Origin: Brevundimonas variabilis
GTDB taxonomy: Bacteria > Pseudomonadota > Alphaproteobacteria > Caulobacterales > Caulobacteraceae
Assembly: GCF_014199945.1 (NCBI RefSeq)
Contig: NZ_JACHOR010000003.1
Span: 1 to 64,000 of the forward strand
Direction of reading: 5' to 3'
Length of the DNA stretch: 64,000 bases
A program made the position numbers and the translations under genes. The notes below the pieces were generated by a model. That model saw only the letters and a program-made list of their open reading frames with translations, ran no database searches and had not been told where the DNA came from. Position 1 is the stretch's first letter. Every line of letters starts with the position of its first letter. Positions 35,489-44,110 of the stretch are shown piece by piece.

Positions 35489-36139
35489 CTATTGCTCCGC
35501 CTCGATCTGGCCGAGCAGGGCCTCTCGTCCCCGGGGATTCAGCACGGCCCAAAGGACGATCGACACAATCAACGGCGCGACGGACATCCCCACGTACCGC
35601 CCTACAATTGCGATCTGGGCCAGCAGCGGGTTCAGCGGCTCGCCCGTCAATCGGGTGGGCGGTCCTCCGGCCGGAGCCAGGGCGGGGTTCAACATCGGCG
35701 CGATCTCGCCCCAGAGGAACGCTGTCAGCGACAGCAGGAACAGGACGACCAGCACCGCGCCCCCGATAAGAACCCCCTGCACCGGCCGCTGGGCCCGGGG
35801 CGGTGCGATCATGAAGGCGACGAACAGAGGCACTCCCAGCATCAGCCGCCTCAGCACCTCTTTGGCGACCGTATAGTCCAGCGTCCCCGATCCGTCGGCC
35901 AAGGGCAGCCCGGTCGACACGATCCAGGCTCCCTCCGCCCCGGCGACGATGCCGCCCTGCAGCCCGAACAGGCCCAGGATGACCGCCGCAACAGGCCTCA
36001 GCGCTGCGGTCAGGATATCCGCTCCGCCGAACCACCAGGCGGGCAGAATTACGATCAGCGCCAACCCAACCCAGACCCCGAACCTGCGGCGATCGGCCTC
36101 CTCGGGCGTGCGTGCGGCCAGTCCCTTAAAAAGGCTCAT
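35489..36139 (-). CDS. Membrane protein coupled to the exosortase (probable exosortase-H-associated protein)
   Basis: A 216-residue protein starting MSLFKGLAARTPEEADRRRF whose ATG (36139) overlaps the exosortase stop (ATGA), so translation is coupled. About five membrane segments: VWVGLALIVILPAWWFGGA, VAAVILGLFGLQGGIVAG, LMLGVPLFVAFMIAPP, VLIGGAVLVVLFLLSLTAF and SVAPLIVSIVLWAVL. No catalytic motif. Position and topology resemble the membrane companion annotated next to exosortase H in other genomes; that parallel comes from memory and is unverified. Confidence 0.7.
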   Translation of the reverse strand: MSLFKGLAARTPEEADRRRFGVWVGLALIVILPAWWFGGADILTAALRPVAAVILGLFGLQGGIVAGAEGAWIVSTGLPLADGSGTLDYTVAKEVLRRLMLGVPLFVAFMIAPPRAQRPVQGVLIGGAVLVVLFLLSLTAFLWGEIAPMLNPALAPAGGPPTRLTGEPLNPLLAQIAIVGRYVGMSVAPLIVSIVLWAVLNPRGREALLGQIEAEQ

Positions 36140-36684
36140 ACCCCGACCTCTGCCGACGTTTCGCCGGACCTCGCGGCCCGCTCCTGGCGTCCCTGCCAGC
36201 GTGCCCAGAAGAAGAAGACCAGCAGCCCTTCCAGCCCGATCATGGCGTCCCACACATAGTGGTGAAAGAACTCGAACACCTCCTGTGACCCCCGCGAAAG
36301 GTATAGCAGTGTGATGATCCGGAACAGGTTCACGGTCTGCAGCGCGACGATCCCCAGCACGGCCCCGATCAGACAGTCTCTGAACCGCGCCGGAAAGGCG
36401 AGGATGGCCGCTGCCAGAAGGGCGCACACCTCAACCGCGTTGCATCCCGCCAGAACCTGTACCGCCCCTAGGCCATCGCTGAACCTCAGGATGTCGCCAT
36501 CGGCCACGACCCGCGCATCGAACGGCCTGACCATGAAGGCCGTTACATCCACCAGTCCCTGGGTGAAGGGCTGCACGAACAGCCGCTCGGCCCAGGGAGT
36601 CGCCAGCACGCTGAAGAGCGCCAGCCCTACGATCGCAAACGTCGCCAGGTAACGGATCCCGGGGTTGCGGAAGAGTTTGGTCAT
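36136..36684 (-). CDS. xrtH: Exosortase/archaeosortase-family transpeptidase, probably exosortase H
   Basis: A 182-residue membrane protein with ATG at 36684 behind a good ribosome-binding site (GGAAAGG). The family triad is present: Cys81 in AGCNAVEVCALLAA, Arg122 in VNLFRIITLLYLSRG, and His141/142 in FEFFHHYVWDAMIG, set among about five membrane segments. Exosortases cleave C-terminal sorting signals of exported proteins and may attach them to a surface carrier. The XrtH class is paired with IPTLxxWG tails. A protein with VPTLSTWG is encoded nearby (37342-38481), which supports this class. The next gene is coupled to it. Confidence 0.85.
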   Translation of the reverse strand: MTKLFRNPGIRYLATFAIVGLALFSVLATPWAERLFVQPFTQGLVDVTAFMVRPFDARVVADGDILRFSDGLGAVQVLAGCNAVEVCALLAAAILAFPARFRDCLIGAVLGIVALQTVNLFRIITLLYLSRGSQEVFEFFHHYVWDAMIGLEGLLVFFFWARWQGRQERAARSGETSAEVGV

Positions 36685-36830
36685 CGTTGCCTTTCCGGCA
36701 GTGTGGCAGAGATGGAAACTGTCAGGATATCGGCCGGTACATCCGCGCCTGAAGACCACCGTTTGCCCGATTTTGCGATTGGCGCAAACAGTCGGATCCA
36801 CAGATCATCGAGTCGGAAGGGAGTTTGAGG

Positions 36831-37331
36831 ATGGAACGCGTTGTGCCCTACGACCCCGGATGGGCCGAGGCCTTCATCGTTGAGGCCGATGCACTGAGAG
36901 CCGCGCTTCAGCCCCTCGCTGTCACGCTCCATCACATGGGCAGCACCGCCGTGCGCGGCCTGCCCGCCAAGCCCATCATAGGCATTCTGGGGGTCGTCGA
37001 TTGCCTTGATGCCCTCGACCCCGCTTCCGGTCGCCTGACGGATCTGGGCTATGAAGCCATGGGCGCCTTCGGGATCGAAGGCCGGCGCTATTTCCGCAAG
37101 ACCCGGACCGAAGGTGTCCGTACCCACCATCTCCATGTCTATCAGGATGGTTCGCCCCAGATCCCCCGCCATCTGGCGTTTCGCGACTATCTCCGGGCCT
37201 TCCCGGAACGGGCTGCCGCCTATGGTGCCTTGAAGATCGCCATCGTCAGCGGTGACCACCCACCGGGCACGACCTATGCCGAGGCCAAGGCAGGGATGGT
37301 GACCTTGCTAAAGGCCGAAGCAGCCGCGTAG
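36831..37331 (+). CDS. GrpB/UPF0157-family protein, 166 residues
   Basis: It begins MERVVPYDPGWAEAFIVEAD at ATG 36831 with GGGAG at good spacing; a TTG two codons upstream was rejected. Family landmarks are HHMGSTAVRGLPAKPIIGILGVV, RTEGVRTHHLHVYQDGSP and the C-terminal PGTTYAEAKAGMV. The fold is nucleotidyltransferase-like, and the biochemical role of most members is not settled. It lies between the divergent exosortase and the convergent propeller gene, and there is no evidence that it takes part in sorting. Confidence 0.9.
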   Translation: MERVVPYDPGWAEAFIVEADALRAALQPLAVTLHHMGSTAVRGLPAKPIIGILGVVDCLDALDPASGRLTDLGYEAMGAFGIEGRRYFRKTRTEGVRTHHLHVYQDGSPQIPRHLAFRDYLRAFPERAAAYGALKIAIVSGDHPPGTTYAEAKAGMVTLLKAEAAA

Positions 37332-37341
37332 CGACCCTGAA

Positions 37342-38481
37342 TCACGCCTGGGCCACGACCCGCTGGCGCTGGACAATCAGCAGTGCCCCACCCGCCAGTG
37401 CGACGCCAAACAGGACGATCCCCCATGTCGACAGGGTCGGAACGGGGGTCGGCGCGGGCGCAGCGGGTGCGGGGCGGATGAACTGTCCAAAGCCGTGGGG
37501 TGCCGTCCCTGCCGCAAATGAGCCTGTTACCGTGTTGCTGGCTGTGCTGATTACCGACACCGTATTGTCGAACTGATTGGCAACGAAGACCCGGGTACCG
37601 TCTTGTGTGACGGCCAGTCCATAGGGTCCGTTTCCGACCGTCAGCGTGGCGCTGACGGTGTTGTTGGTGGCATCAATGACCGAGACGTCGTCCGTGTCCT
37701 GGTTCGAGACATACACTCTGCTGCTGTTCGGGCTCACGGCCACGCCGCGGGAGCCCGATCCCACAGCGACCGTCGCGACAACGCCATTGGTGCCGGTGTC
37801 GATCACCGACACATTGCTGGAGTTGACGTTCGTGACATAGGCGAAGGTGCCAGCCGGATTCACCGCTACGCCGAACGGCCTTGTCCCTACGGCGATCGTG
37901 CCGACCACGAGGTTGCTGGTGGTATCGATCACCGAGACCGTGTTCGAGAACGAGTTCGCCACATAGGCCCGGTTCCGGAACGGGCTCAGAGCGATGCCGA
38001 CGGGGTTTACGCCCACAGCGACCGTCGCCACGACGGTGCCGGTGGCCGTGTTGATGACCGAGACATTGGATGCTGCCAGATTGACGACATAGGCCCGGCT
38101 CCCGTCCAGGCTTACGGCCACACCCCGCGGATTGCTCCCGACCGTGATGGTGCCGATGACGGTGCTGGTCGCGGTATTGATAACCGAGACGGTCCCGGCA
38201 TCGCTGTTGGCCACATAGGCACGAGTTCCGTCCGGGCTCACGGCCACGCCTCTGGGTCCAGCCCCTACGGCAACAGTGGCGGTGATGGCGTTGGTCGTTG
38301 TATCGACCACCGAAACCGTGTTCGAACCGAAATTGGTGACATAGGCCGACTGGGCCGCAGCTATCCCGGACCATAGCAGGGTAAGACAGGCCATGCAGAG
38401 CCCGGCGATCTTGGACCACCCACCCGCTCCGCCAATACCGAGGCGACACGTCTGCAACAAACGACACCCGTATGATTTCAC
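37342..38481 (-). CDS. Exported YVTN beta-propeller protein with IPTLxxWG-type C-terminal sorting signal
   Basis: Seven 42-residue repeats of the form YVTNxxSNTVSVIDTTTNxVV-AVGxxPRGVAVSPDG (plus strand about 37471-38343) make a seven-bladed propeller. A Pro-rich linker leads to VPTLSTWG (37420-37443), a hydrophobic segment IVLFGVALAGGALLIV and the basic end QRQRVVAQA. This is the C-terminal sorting tripartite: motif, membrane helix, basic cluster. A signal peptide (IAGLCMACLTLLWSGIAAA, cleaved near AQS) precedes the blades. The start is uncertain: no ATG gives a full signal, so GTG 38481 is taken; TTG at 38535 or further in are alternatives. Likely substrate of the exosortase at 36136-36684. 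Confidence 0.85.
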   Translation of the reverse strand: MKSYGCRLLQTCRLGIGGAGGWSKIAGLCMACLTLLWSGIAAAQSAYVTNFGSNTVSVVDTTTNAITATVAVGAGPRGVAVSPDGTRAYVANSDAGTVSVINTATSTVIGTITVGSNPRGVAVSLDGSRAYVVNLAASNVSVINTATGTVVATVAVGVNPVGIALSPFRNRAYVANSFSNTVSVIDTTSNLVVGTIAVGTRPFGVAVNPAGTFAYVTNVNSSNVSVIDTGTNGVVATVAVGSGSRGVAVSPNSSRVYVSNQDTDDVSVIDATNNTVSATLTVGNGPYGLAVTQDGTRVFVANQFDNTVSVISTASNTVTGSFAAGTAPHGFGQFIRPAPAAPAPTPVPTLSTWGIVLFGVALAGGALLIVQRQRVVAQA

Positions 38482-38535
38482 ACATGGAATCAGACCATGC
38501 GACCTTTGAGTGTCACGAGGAAAAACACTGGTCAA

Positions 38536-38975
38536 CGAACAGCTTAGCGCCCAGCAGACCGCGGAAATGACGATTTCGCGTATGGGTCGAGGCGATTACT
38601 ACCCGGAGATTGTCTTGGTCTCTGTTGGTGAGTTTTCGGATTTCCCGCATGGCGTGAGGGGGCGAGCGACGCCTGCCTCGTGGATGGCTGCGGGAATGGA
38701 AACATGACCTGACCCAGGGTGGTAGACCGCTTTGATCCCAGGTCTTTCCCGCTCACAAGCGCGATCCCACCCAGACCATTCGAGGTGTTTGAACCCACCA
38801 CGCTGTGCCGGTCGGTGATCGCCCTTTTTTCCCCATTTCGGGGAATTGATTGGGGAAGCCATGAAGCCATTGAGGGGCCGGGGCATGACAGTCATCGAAA
38901 CCGCGGCCCCTGATCACCGCACCGATCAGCAGCCTTCTTGCTGCACGACCAGAAAGCCCCGCCTGAACCAACAAC
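38536..38975. other. Gene-free intergenic stretch
   Basis: This lies between the propeller gene and the rplQ terminator. Open frames here lack ribosome-binding sites and read as low-complexity shadows (Arg/Ser/Pro-rich). It holds a hairpin-forming CCCC-ATTTC-GGGG (38831-38843) preceded by Ts and an 8-base inverted pair AGGGGCCG/CGGCCCCT around 38873-38918. Presumably it includes the propeller promoter. No gene is seen. Confidence 0.4.
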
Positions 38976-38979
38976 AACG

Positions 38980-39010
38980 AAAAGGGCGGCCCGATCCCCG
39001 GGCCGCCCTT
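38980..39010 (-). terminator. Rho-independent terminator of the alpha operon (after rplQ)
   Basis: Perfect 12-base arms AAGGGCGGCCCG (38982-38993) and CGGGCCGCCCTT (38999-39010) with a 5-base loop, followed on the minus strand by TTTTCGTT. It lies 27 bases past the rplQ stop and closes the S10-spc-alpha transcription block. Confidence 0.9.
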
Positions 39011-39036
39011 CAAATCGTTGGAAGACGTGCCGAAGC

Positions 39037-39456
39037 CTAGGCTTCGTCGTCGCCCTCGGCCGAGTAGACCGGGCCGGAGTCAAGGCCCTTGGCGTCGGCG
39101 TCGCGGTCGACGAACTCGATCACAGCCATCGGTGCGTTGTCGCCGTGGCGATAGCCGGCCTTCATGATCCGGATGTAGCCGCCGTTACGCTCGGCGTAGC
39201 GCGGGCCGATCGTGTCGAACAGCTTGCCGACCTGGGTCACGTCACGGACGTGGCTGATGGCCTGGCGACGGGCGTGGAGGTCGCCCTTCTTGCCGAGCGT
39301 CACCAGCTTCTCGACGAAGGGGCGCAGCTCCTTGGCCTTGGGCAGGGTCGTCGTGATCTGCTCGTGCTTGATCAGCGACGCGGCCATGTTGGCGAACATG
39401 GCGGTCCGGTGGGCGCTGGTGCGTCCGAGCTTGCGGTGGGCGGCGCCGTGGCGCAT
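39037..39456 (-). CDS. rplQ: 50S ribosomal protein L17
   Basis: 139 residues beginning [20 protein letters not shown], the canonical L17 N-terminus, with [27 protein letters not shown] next. L17 sits near the nascent-peptide exit tunnel. The C-terminal tail [14 protein letters not shown] is longer and more acidic than in Escherichia coli, a common alphaproteobacterial trait. Last gene of the alpha operon, 101 bases after rpoA, with an intrinsic terminator downstream. Confidence 0.98.
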   Translation of the reverse strand: MRHGAAHRKLGRTSAHRTAMFANMAASLIKHEQITTTLPKAKELRPFVEKLVTLGKKGDLHARRQAISHVRDVTQVGKLFDTIGPRYAERNGGYIRIMKAGYRHGDNAPMAVIEFVDRDADAKGLDSGPVYSAEGDDEA

Positions 39457-39557
39457 CGGGGTCTCTCCTACTCGCCCCGGTTTCCGGCATTACCGGACCT
39501 TGGGCCTGTCATTCTAACCGCTCCGTGACCGTACTGGCTCAGGGCGGAGGGTTGAAA

Positions 39558-40577
39558 CTAGATCTGGTCGTCGAACTTCTTGGCCAGGTCTTCGATGTTT
39601 TCGGGGGGCCAGTTCGGCACGTCCATGCCGAGCGACAGACCCATTCCGGTCAGCACTTCCTTGATCTCGTTCAGCGACTTGCGGCCGAAGTTCGGGGTGC
39701 GAAGCATCTCGCCCTCGGTCTTCTGGATCAGGTCGCCGATGTAGACGATGTTGTCGTTCTTCAGGCAGTTGGCCGAACGGACCGACAGTTCCAGCTCGTC
39801 CACCTTCTTCAGCAGGGCCGGGTTGAACGGCAGATCCGGCTTGCCTTCGGCAGCTTCAACGGCCTTCTTCGGCTCGTCGAAGGTGATGAAGATCTGGAGT
39901 TGGTCCTGCAGGATGCGCGACGCATAGGCCACGGCGTCCACCGGCGACACGGCACCATTGGTTTCGACTTCCAGCACCAGCTTGTCGTAGTTCAGCGACT
40001 GGCCCTGGCGGGTCGGCTCGACCCGGTAGGCAACCCGCTTGACCGGCGAATAAAGGGCGTCGACGGCGATCAGGCCGATCGGCGCATCTTCCGGACGGTT
40101 GAACTCGCTTGCGACATAGCCCTTGCCGTTCTGGACGGTCAGTTCCATCCGGACCGAAGCCCCGTCGTCCAGCGTGCAGATCACGTGGTCTGGGTTCAGA
40201 ACCTCGATGTCGGCAGGCAGGTCGATCTGACCAGCGGTAACAGGGCCGGGGCCGGTAGCGCGCAGCATCATGCGCTTGGGGCCCTCGGCGTGCATGCGCA
40301 GCGCCAGTTGCTTAATGTTCAGGACGATGTCCACGACGTCTTCCCGCACGCCTTCCAGCGACGAGAACTCGTGAACCACGCCGTCAATCTGGATGGCAGT
40401 GACGGCGGCGCCTTGTAGCGACGACAGCAGCACGCGACGCAGGGCATTGCCCAGGGTCACGCCAAAGCCGCGCTCGAGAGGCTCGGCCACCAGCCGCGCC
40501 TTGCGCAGCGGGTCCGAACCCTGCTCGATCTGAGGCTTCTCGGGACGGATCAGCTCTTGCCAGTTACGTTCGATCAT
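39558..40577 (-). CDS. rpoA: RNA polymerase subunit alpha
   Basis: A 339-residue alpha subunit: [20 protein letters not shown], assembly domain with [20 protein letters not shown], and C-terminal domain [21 protein letters not shown] then [12 protein letters not shown], the DNA- and activator-contact helices. Length is normal. It lies between rpsK and rplQ. The rpsD gene that often separates rpsK and rpoA in other bacteria is absent here, as is usual in alphaproteobacteria. Confidence 0.99.
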   Translation of the reverse strand: MIERNWQELIRPEKPQIEQGSDPLRKARLVAEPLERGFGVTLGNALRRVLLSSLQGAAVTAIQIDGVVHEFSSLEGVREDVVDIVLNIKQLALRMHAEGPKRMMLRATGPGPVTAGQIDLPADIEVLNPDHVICTLDDGASVRMELTVQNGKGYVASEFNRPEDAPIGLIAVDALYSPVKRVAYRVEPTRQGQSLNYDKLVLEVETNGAVSPVDAVAYASRILQDQLQIFITFDEPKKAVEAAEGKPDLPFNPALLKKVDELELSVRSANCLKNDNIVYIGDLIQKTEGEMLRTPNFGRKSLNEIKEVLTGMGLSLGMDVPNWPPENIEDLAKKFDDQI

Positions 40578-40600
40578 GTGTGTCCCTCGACTACGGAGTT

Positions 40601-40654
40601 CGCCGACCTCAAAAACCCTCTCGGGGAGCCCTCGTCAGGGCGTCTGGGTCGGCG
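40601..40654 (-). promoter_or_regulatory. Hairpin in the rpsK-rpoA gap
   Basis: The 8-base arms CGCCGACC (40601-40608) and GGTCGGCG (40647-40654) enclose a 38-base loop in the 103-base gap. No T-run follows. It might be a weak attenuator or an RNA processing structure between rpsK and rpoA. Confidence 0.3.
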
Positions 40655-40680
40655 TTTAAAAAGGGTCGGCGGCGAAAGGC

Positions 40681-41070
40681 TTAGACGCGGCGGCGCTTGG
40701 GAGGGCGGCAGCCGTTGTGCGGCATCGGCGTGACATCACGGATCGTGGTGATCGTCAGGCCAACCGACTGCAGCGCGCGCAGTGCGGACTCGCGTCCGGA
40801 ACCCGGACCCGAGACGTTGACTTCCAGCGTCTTCACGCCGTGTTCCTGCGCCTTCTTGCCCGCGTCCTCAGCGGCCATCTGGGCTGCATAAGGGGTCGAC
40901 TTCCGCGAACCCTTGAAACCCATATGTCCCGAAGACGACCACGAGATCGCGTTGCCCTGGGCATCCGTGATCGTGATCATCGTGTTGTTGAAGGACGAGT
41001 TCACGTGGGCAACGCCCGAGGTGATGTTCTTGCGCTCGCGCTTCTTTACGCGACCCGGTTCCTTGGCCAT
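40681..41070 (-). CDS. rpsK: 30S ribosomal protein S11
   Basis: 129 residues with [40 protein letters not shown] and the C-terminus [11 protein letters not shown]11 forms part of the 30S platform. It lies 9 bases from rpsM; both are in the alpha operon. Confidence 0.99.
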   Translation of the reverse strand: MAKEPGRVKKRERKNITSGVAHVNSSFNNTMITITDAQGNAISWSSSGHMGFKGSRKSTPYAAQMAAEDAGKKAQEHGVKTLEVNVSGPGSGRESALRALQSVGLTITTIRDVTPMPHNGCRPPKRRRV

Positions 41071-41079
41071 GGCTATGTC

Positions 41080-41448
41080 TTACTTCTTCTTGCCGGCGAT
41101 CGGCTTGGCGGGGCCCTTGCGGGTGCGGGCGTTCGTATGGGTGCGCTGGCCGCGGACCGGCAGGCCCTTGCGGTGACGCAGGCCGCGATAGCAGGCCAGA
41201 TCCATCAGACGCTTGATGTTCATCGAGGTTTCGCGACGGAGGTCACCTTCGACGGTGTGGTCCTTGTCGATCGTCTCCCGGATCTGCAGGACTTCGGCGT
41301 CCGTCAGCTGGTTGACGCGGCGCGCGGACTCGATGCCCACCTTGCCCACGATTTCCTTGGCGGCGGCCGGGCCGATGCCGTGGATATACTGAAGCGCGAT
41401 TTCAACGCGCTTGTTGGTCGGGATATTGACGCCAGCGATACGGGCCAC
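41080..41448 (-). CDS. rpsM: 30S ribosomal protein S13
   Basis: 122 residues from GTG 41448, reading (M)[20 protein letters not shown]. The frame opens upstream to 41496, but GTG 41448 has GGAGAG at good spacing and gives the standard N-terminus and length. It contains [13 protein letters not shown] and [17 protein letters not shown]13 contacts the P-site tRNA and bridges to the 50S. In most genomes it follows adk or rpmJ directly. Here a 3.4-kb insert separates it from adk, and a strong promoter lies immediately upstream (41535-41562). Confidence 0.98.
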   Translation of the reverse strand: MARIAGVNIPTNKRVEIALQYIHGIGPAAAKEIVGKVGIESARRVNQLTDAEVLQIRETIDKDHTVEGDLRRETSMNIKRLMDLACYRGLRHRKGLPVRGQRTHTNARTRKGPAKPIAGKKK

Positions 41449-41534
41449 GAAACTCTCCAGATGCGCGTTTTCAGACGCAGAAATCGCTCCGGTCAACAGA
41501 CCAGGAGCGTGACGCGCCCTTCGCGGAAGCCGGC

Positions 41535-41562
41535 CTTATACATTGGATTCGGAATGCGTCAA
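41535..41562 (-). promoter_or_regulatory. Strong sigma70-type promoter upstream of rpsM
   Basis: On the minus strand TTGACG (41562-41557) and TATAAG (41540-41535) are separated by 16 bases. Both hexamers are near consensus, so this is the best promoter candidate in the window. The leader to rpsM is about 80 bases and contains a hairpin (GCTCCTGGTC-TGTT-GACCGGAGC). It supplies the alpha genes independently of read-through from adk across the inserted genes. Confidence 0.6.
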
Positions 41563-41573
41563 CCGTTACCATC

Positions 41574-44036
41574 CTATTCACAGTGCCAGCAGGCCTCGGC
41601 GCCGATCGGGCTGCCCGGGGGTGTCGGCGTTTCGAACCGATCGGCTGTCAGAAGCTGATCCAGCCGCTCCCGGTCCGTCAGCACTGCCCCCAGCCAGCGG
41701 TCATGGGCACGCTGTACCGCATCGGCCGCTGTCGACGCCTTCAATCGCGCCGAAAGCGCTTGCAGTCGCCCGTCGATTACCGCTGCCGATGTCCCCGACA
41801 GGCCGTTCCCTCGCAGCAAGCCGGCCAGGGTCAGGGCGGTCCGGGCCTGCACCCGTCGTGCTGGCTCGGCCAGGCGACCCGTTGCAGGCGCAAAGACGGC
41901 CGAGGTCACCGCATCCAGAGTTTCTCCGAGGCCGAGAGCGGCCGGATCACGACGTCCGGCATCAACCAGGCGATTGATCCGCTGCGGCGCAAACAGGGCC
42001 GTCAGGGTGATGTCGGCGGCGGCCTCGACGGCACTGCCGGGATCAAACACCTGTCCTTGTCGGCCGGCAAAGACCTCGATGTCGTGCTGCGGATCGCCAT
42101 CCCCCGATTGCTGCGCGGCCAGCAGTCCCAGCAACGGCTCGGGCAGATCCAGCGCTTCAGGCCGCAACGTCGCGACCAGCCCGGCCAGAGCCGCACGCTG
42201 CGTCACTGCCGGAACCGGCGTCGCCGTCTCGCGGCCGTCGCCCTTGACCGGGTAGCCATAGTCCAGACCGCCCACCAGCTTGGCGACGGCGTCCACCTGG
42301 TAGCGATGATACAGATAGATCGGCACCAGCCGGCGACGCAGGTCATTGACCGCTGACCCATCCGGCAGGGCTGCGAGGCCGAACCGATCCAGCGCGATCC
42401 GCCGCACCTGCGTCAGGTGATCCAACTCGGCCACAGGGTCAGCACCATTGTCCCACAGGCTGCCCCAGGCCTGAGCGTCGCCTCCGACACGCGCGTCCCC
42501 GTCGGATACGAACCTTAGCTGCTGGGCCCCGGCCTCGGCCTTGGCATCCAGTGTCGCCTGATCGGCGTCGGCGTAAAGCCAGTCGATGGCGAAATCGTCC
42601 CACGCGCCCATCCCGACCGCATAGGCGTCCTCGAACGCCAGGCCGCCCTCTCGAATGGCGATCTGCGGTACCGGATAGTCCATCACCGACGCCCGATCCT
42701 GGGTACTGGCTGCGAAATTATGCAGCAGGCCGATGGCGTGGCCGACCTCGTGGGCCGACAGTTGCCGAATACGGGCCAGCGCAACCTCCTGCGGATCGTT
42801 CGGCCCTCCGGTCCCGGTCTGATCCGCCCCGACAAGGCCCTCAAAGATCAGCATGTCCTGACGGATGCGCAGGCTACCCAGCAGCACCGAGCCCTTGACG
42901 ATCTCGCCCGTCCTCGGATCGACGACGCTCTGGCCATAGGACCAGCTCCGCGTCGCCCGGTTGACCCAGTTGATGACATTGTAACGGGCATCCAGAGGGT
43001 CGACGCCTTCGGGCAGGACCTCGACCCGATAGGCATCGATGTAACCCGCCTTGTCGAACGCCTGGGCCCACCATTGCGCACCCTCGACCAGCGCCGTCCG
43101 GATCGGCTCGGGCGCCGCGCGATCCACATAAAAGACGATGGGCTCGACCACGGTCGACCGCCCAGCGGTCGGGTCTGTCTTCACAAGCCGGAACCGGTTC
43201 GCGAGGCGGGTGACCATCGGCGCGTCCAGCGCAGCCGAAAAATCGGTCACCACGGTACTTATAGCCCCAGTGCGAGGGTCGAAACGGCGCGGCTGATAGC
43301 CGGCATCGGGCAGCCTGATGAAGCTATGGCGCACATCGAAGCTGACCAGTCGCGAGTCCGGCGCGATCTGGTTCAGGACTGGCCCCGGTCCTTCGACGGC
43401 AAAGGTCAGCCGCGCCTCCAGCTCGAGGTTGTCGGGGAAGGACCGCGCGGCGGCGGGATCGACCAGCGTGAGGTCGGCGACAGGCCGCAGGGTCCCCTGC
43501 CCCGCCCGCCGCAGCGTCTCGACGATGCCGTGGGCGTCACGGGTCAGAAAGCCCGCGATATCGACAAGGACGGAGCCGTCCGGCGCCGTTGCCACGACGT
43601 CACCGGCCCAGACGGTCGACCCGACGAAGGCATCACGCGCCGCGGCCTGTTCCTCGATCGAACCGGCCAGTGCGCGGTATCTGGGGTTCTCGAACTCTGC
43701 GACGACCCGTTTTCCGATCCGACGGAAGGCAAGGATGTTGGTGGATCCGATCTGGGCCCGGTCCAGCCCTGTCACTGCAGAGCCAACGCCCGTCCTGAGC
43801 GCCGTGTGATGGATCACACGGGTCATGACTCCATCGGACGCAGGGGGAGGCAACTGGATCAGCACCTTGCCGGCTGCCTGATCGACGAACATCGGCAGGA
43901 GGCCGTCCTGCCGGGCCATTGACGCGATCGTGTCGGCATAGGATGGAGGCGAGGCCGTCTGGGCCATCGCCGTCCCGCACCCGAGCGCCAATACCAGGGC
44001 GATCGCCGTCGCCGTCCTGCCGATGTTCAAAGCCAT
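41574..44036 (-). CDS. Secreted zinc-dependent metalloprotease of the DUF5117/DUF4953 type
   Basis: An 820-residue protein with a signal peptide (MALNIGRTATAIALVLALGC, cleavage after AMA). The extended zinc motif HEVGHAIGLLH is at residues 429-439 with ligands H429, H433 and H439 (metzincin-like HExxHxxGxxH). Other landmarks are RYNVINWVNRATRSWSYGQ and the C-terminal helical region. It ends GAEACWHCE, a C-terminal cysteine pair unlike the bulk of the chain. It lies 74 bases downstream of a TonB-like gene on the same strand, in a slot normally empty between adk and rpsM. Peptidase activity is predicted; substrate unknown. Confidence 0.85.
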   Translation of the reverse strand: MALNIGRTATAIALVLALGCGTAMAQTASPPSYADTIASMARQDGLLPMFVDQAAGKVLIQLPPPASDGVMTRVIHHTALRTGVGSAVTGLDRAQIGSTNILAFRRIGKRVVAEFENPRYRALAGSIEEQAAARDAFVGSTVWAGDVVATAPDGSVLVDIAGFLTRDAHGIVETLRRAGQGTLRPVADLTLVDPAAARSFPDNLELEARLTFAVEGPGPVLNQIAPDSRLVSFDVRHSFIRLPDAGYQPRRFDPRTGAISTVVTDFSAALDAPMVTRLANRFRLVKTDPTAGRSTVVEPIVFYVDRAAPEPIRTALVEGAQWWAQAFDKAGYIDAYRVEVLPEGVDPLDARYNVINWVNRATRSWSYGQSVVDPRTGEIVKGSVLLGSLRIRQDMLIFEGLVGADQTGTGGPNDPQEVALARIRQLSAHEVGHAIGLLHNFAASTQDRASVMDYPVPQIAIREGGLAFEDAYAVGMGAWDDFAIDWLYADADQATLDAKAEAGAQQLRFVSDGDARVGGDAQAWGSLWDNGADPVAELDHLTQVRRIALDRFGLAALPDGSAVNDLRRRLVPIYLYHRYQVDAVAKLVGGLDYGYPVKGDGRETATPVPAVTQRAALAGLVATLRPEALDLPEPLLGLLAAQQSGDGDPQHDIEVFAGRQGQVFDPGSAVEAAADITLTALFAPQRINRLVDAGRRDPAALGLGETLDAVTSAVFAPATGRLAEPARRVQARTALTLAGLLRGNGLSGTSAAVIDGRLQALSARLKASTAADAVQRAHDRWLGAVLTDRERLDQLLTADRFETPTPPGSPIGAEACWHCE

Positions 44037-44110
44037 GCGCCGCCCCTGATGCTGAAGGGCGATAAGGGCGCGATTGGCCGGAAGGTGTCAAACCTCTTTC
44101 GGTTCGAACA

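Noticed and set aside
36831..37331. GrpB gene as part of the exosortase system
   Set aside because: It has an opposite strand, its own start signals and a family with no link to sorting; adjacency alone is not enough.
37420..38343. CRISPR-like or satellite array from the 126-base repeats
   Set aside because: The repeats are in frame and encode propeller blades, without spacers of unrelated sequence.
38544..38895. Open frames of 98-108 codons between the propeller gene and rplQ
   Set aside because: Arg/Ser/Pro-rich sequence, no ribosome-binding site, no similarity to known proteins; treated as non-coding.
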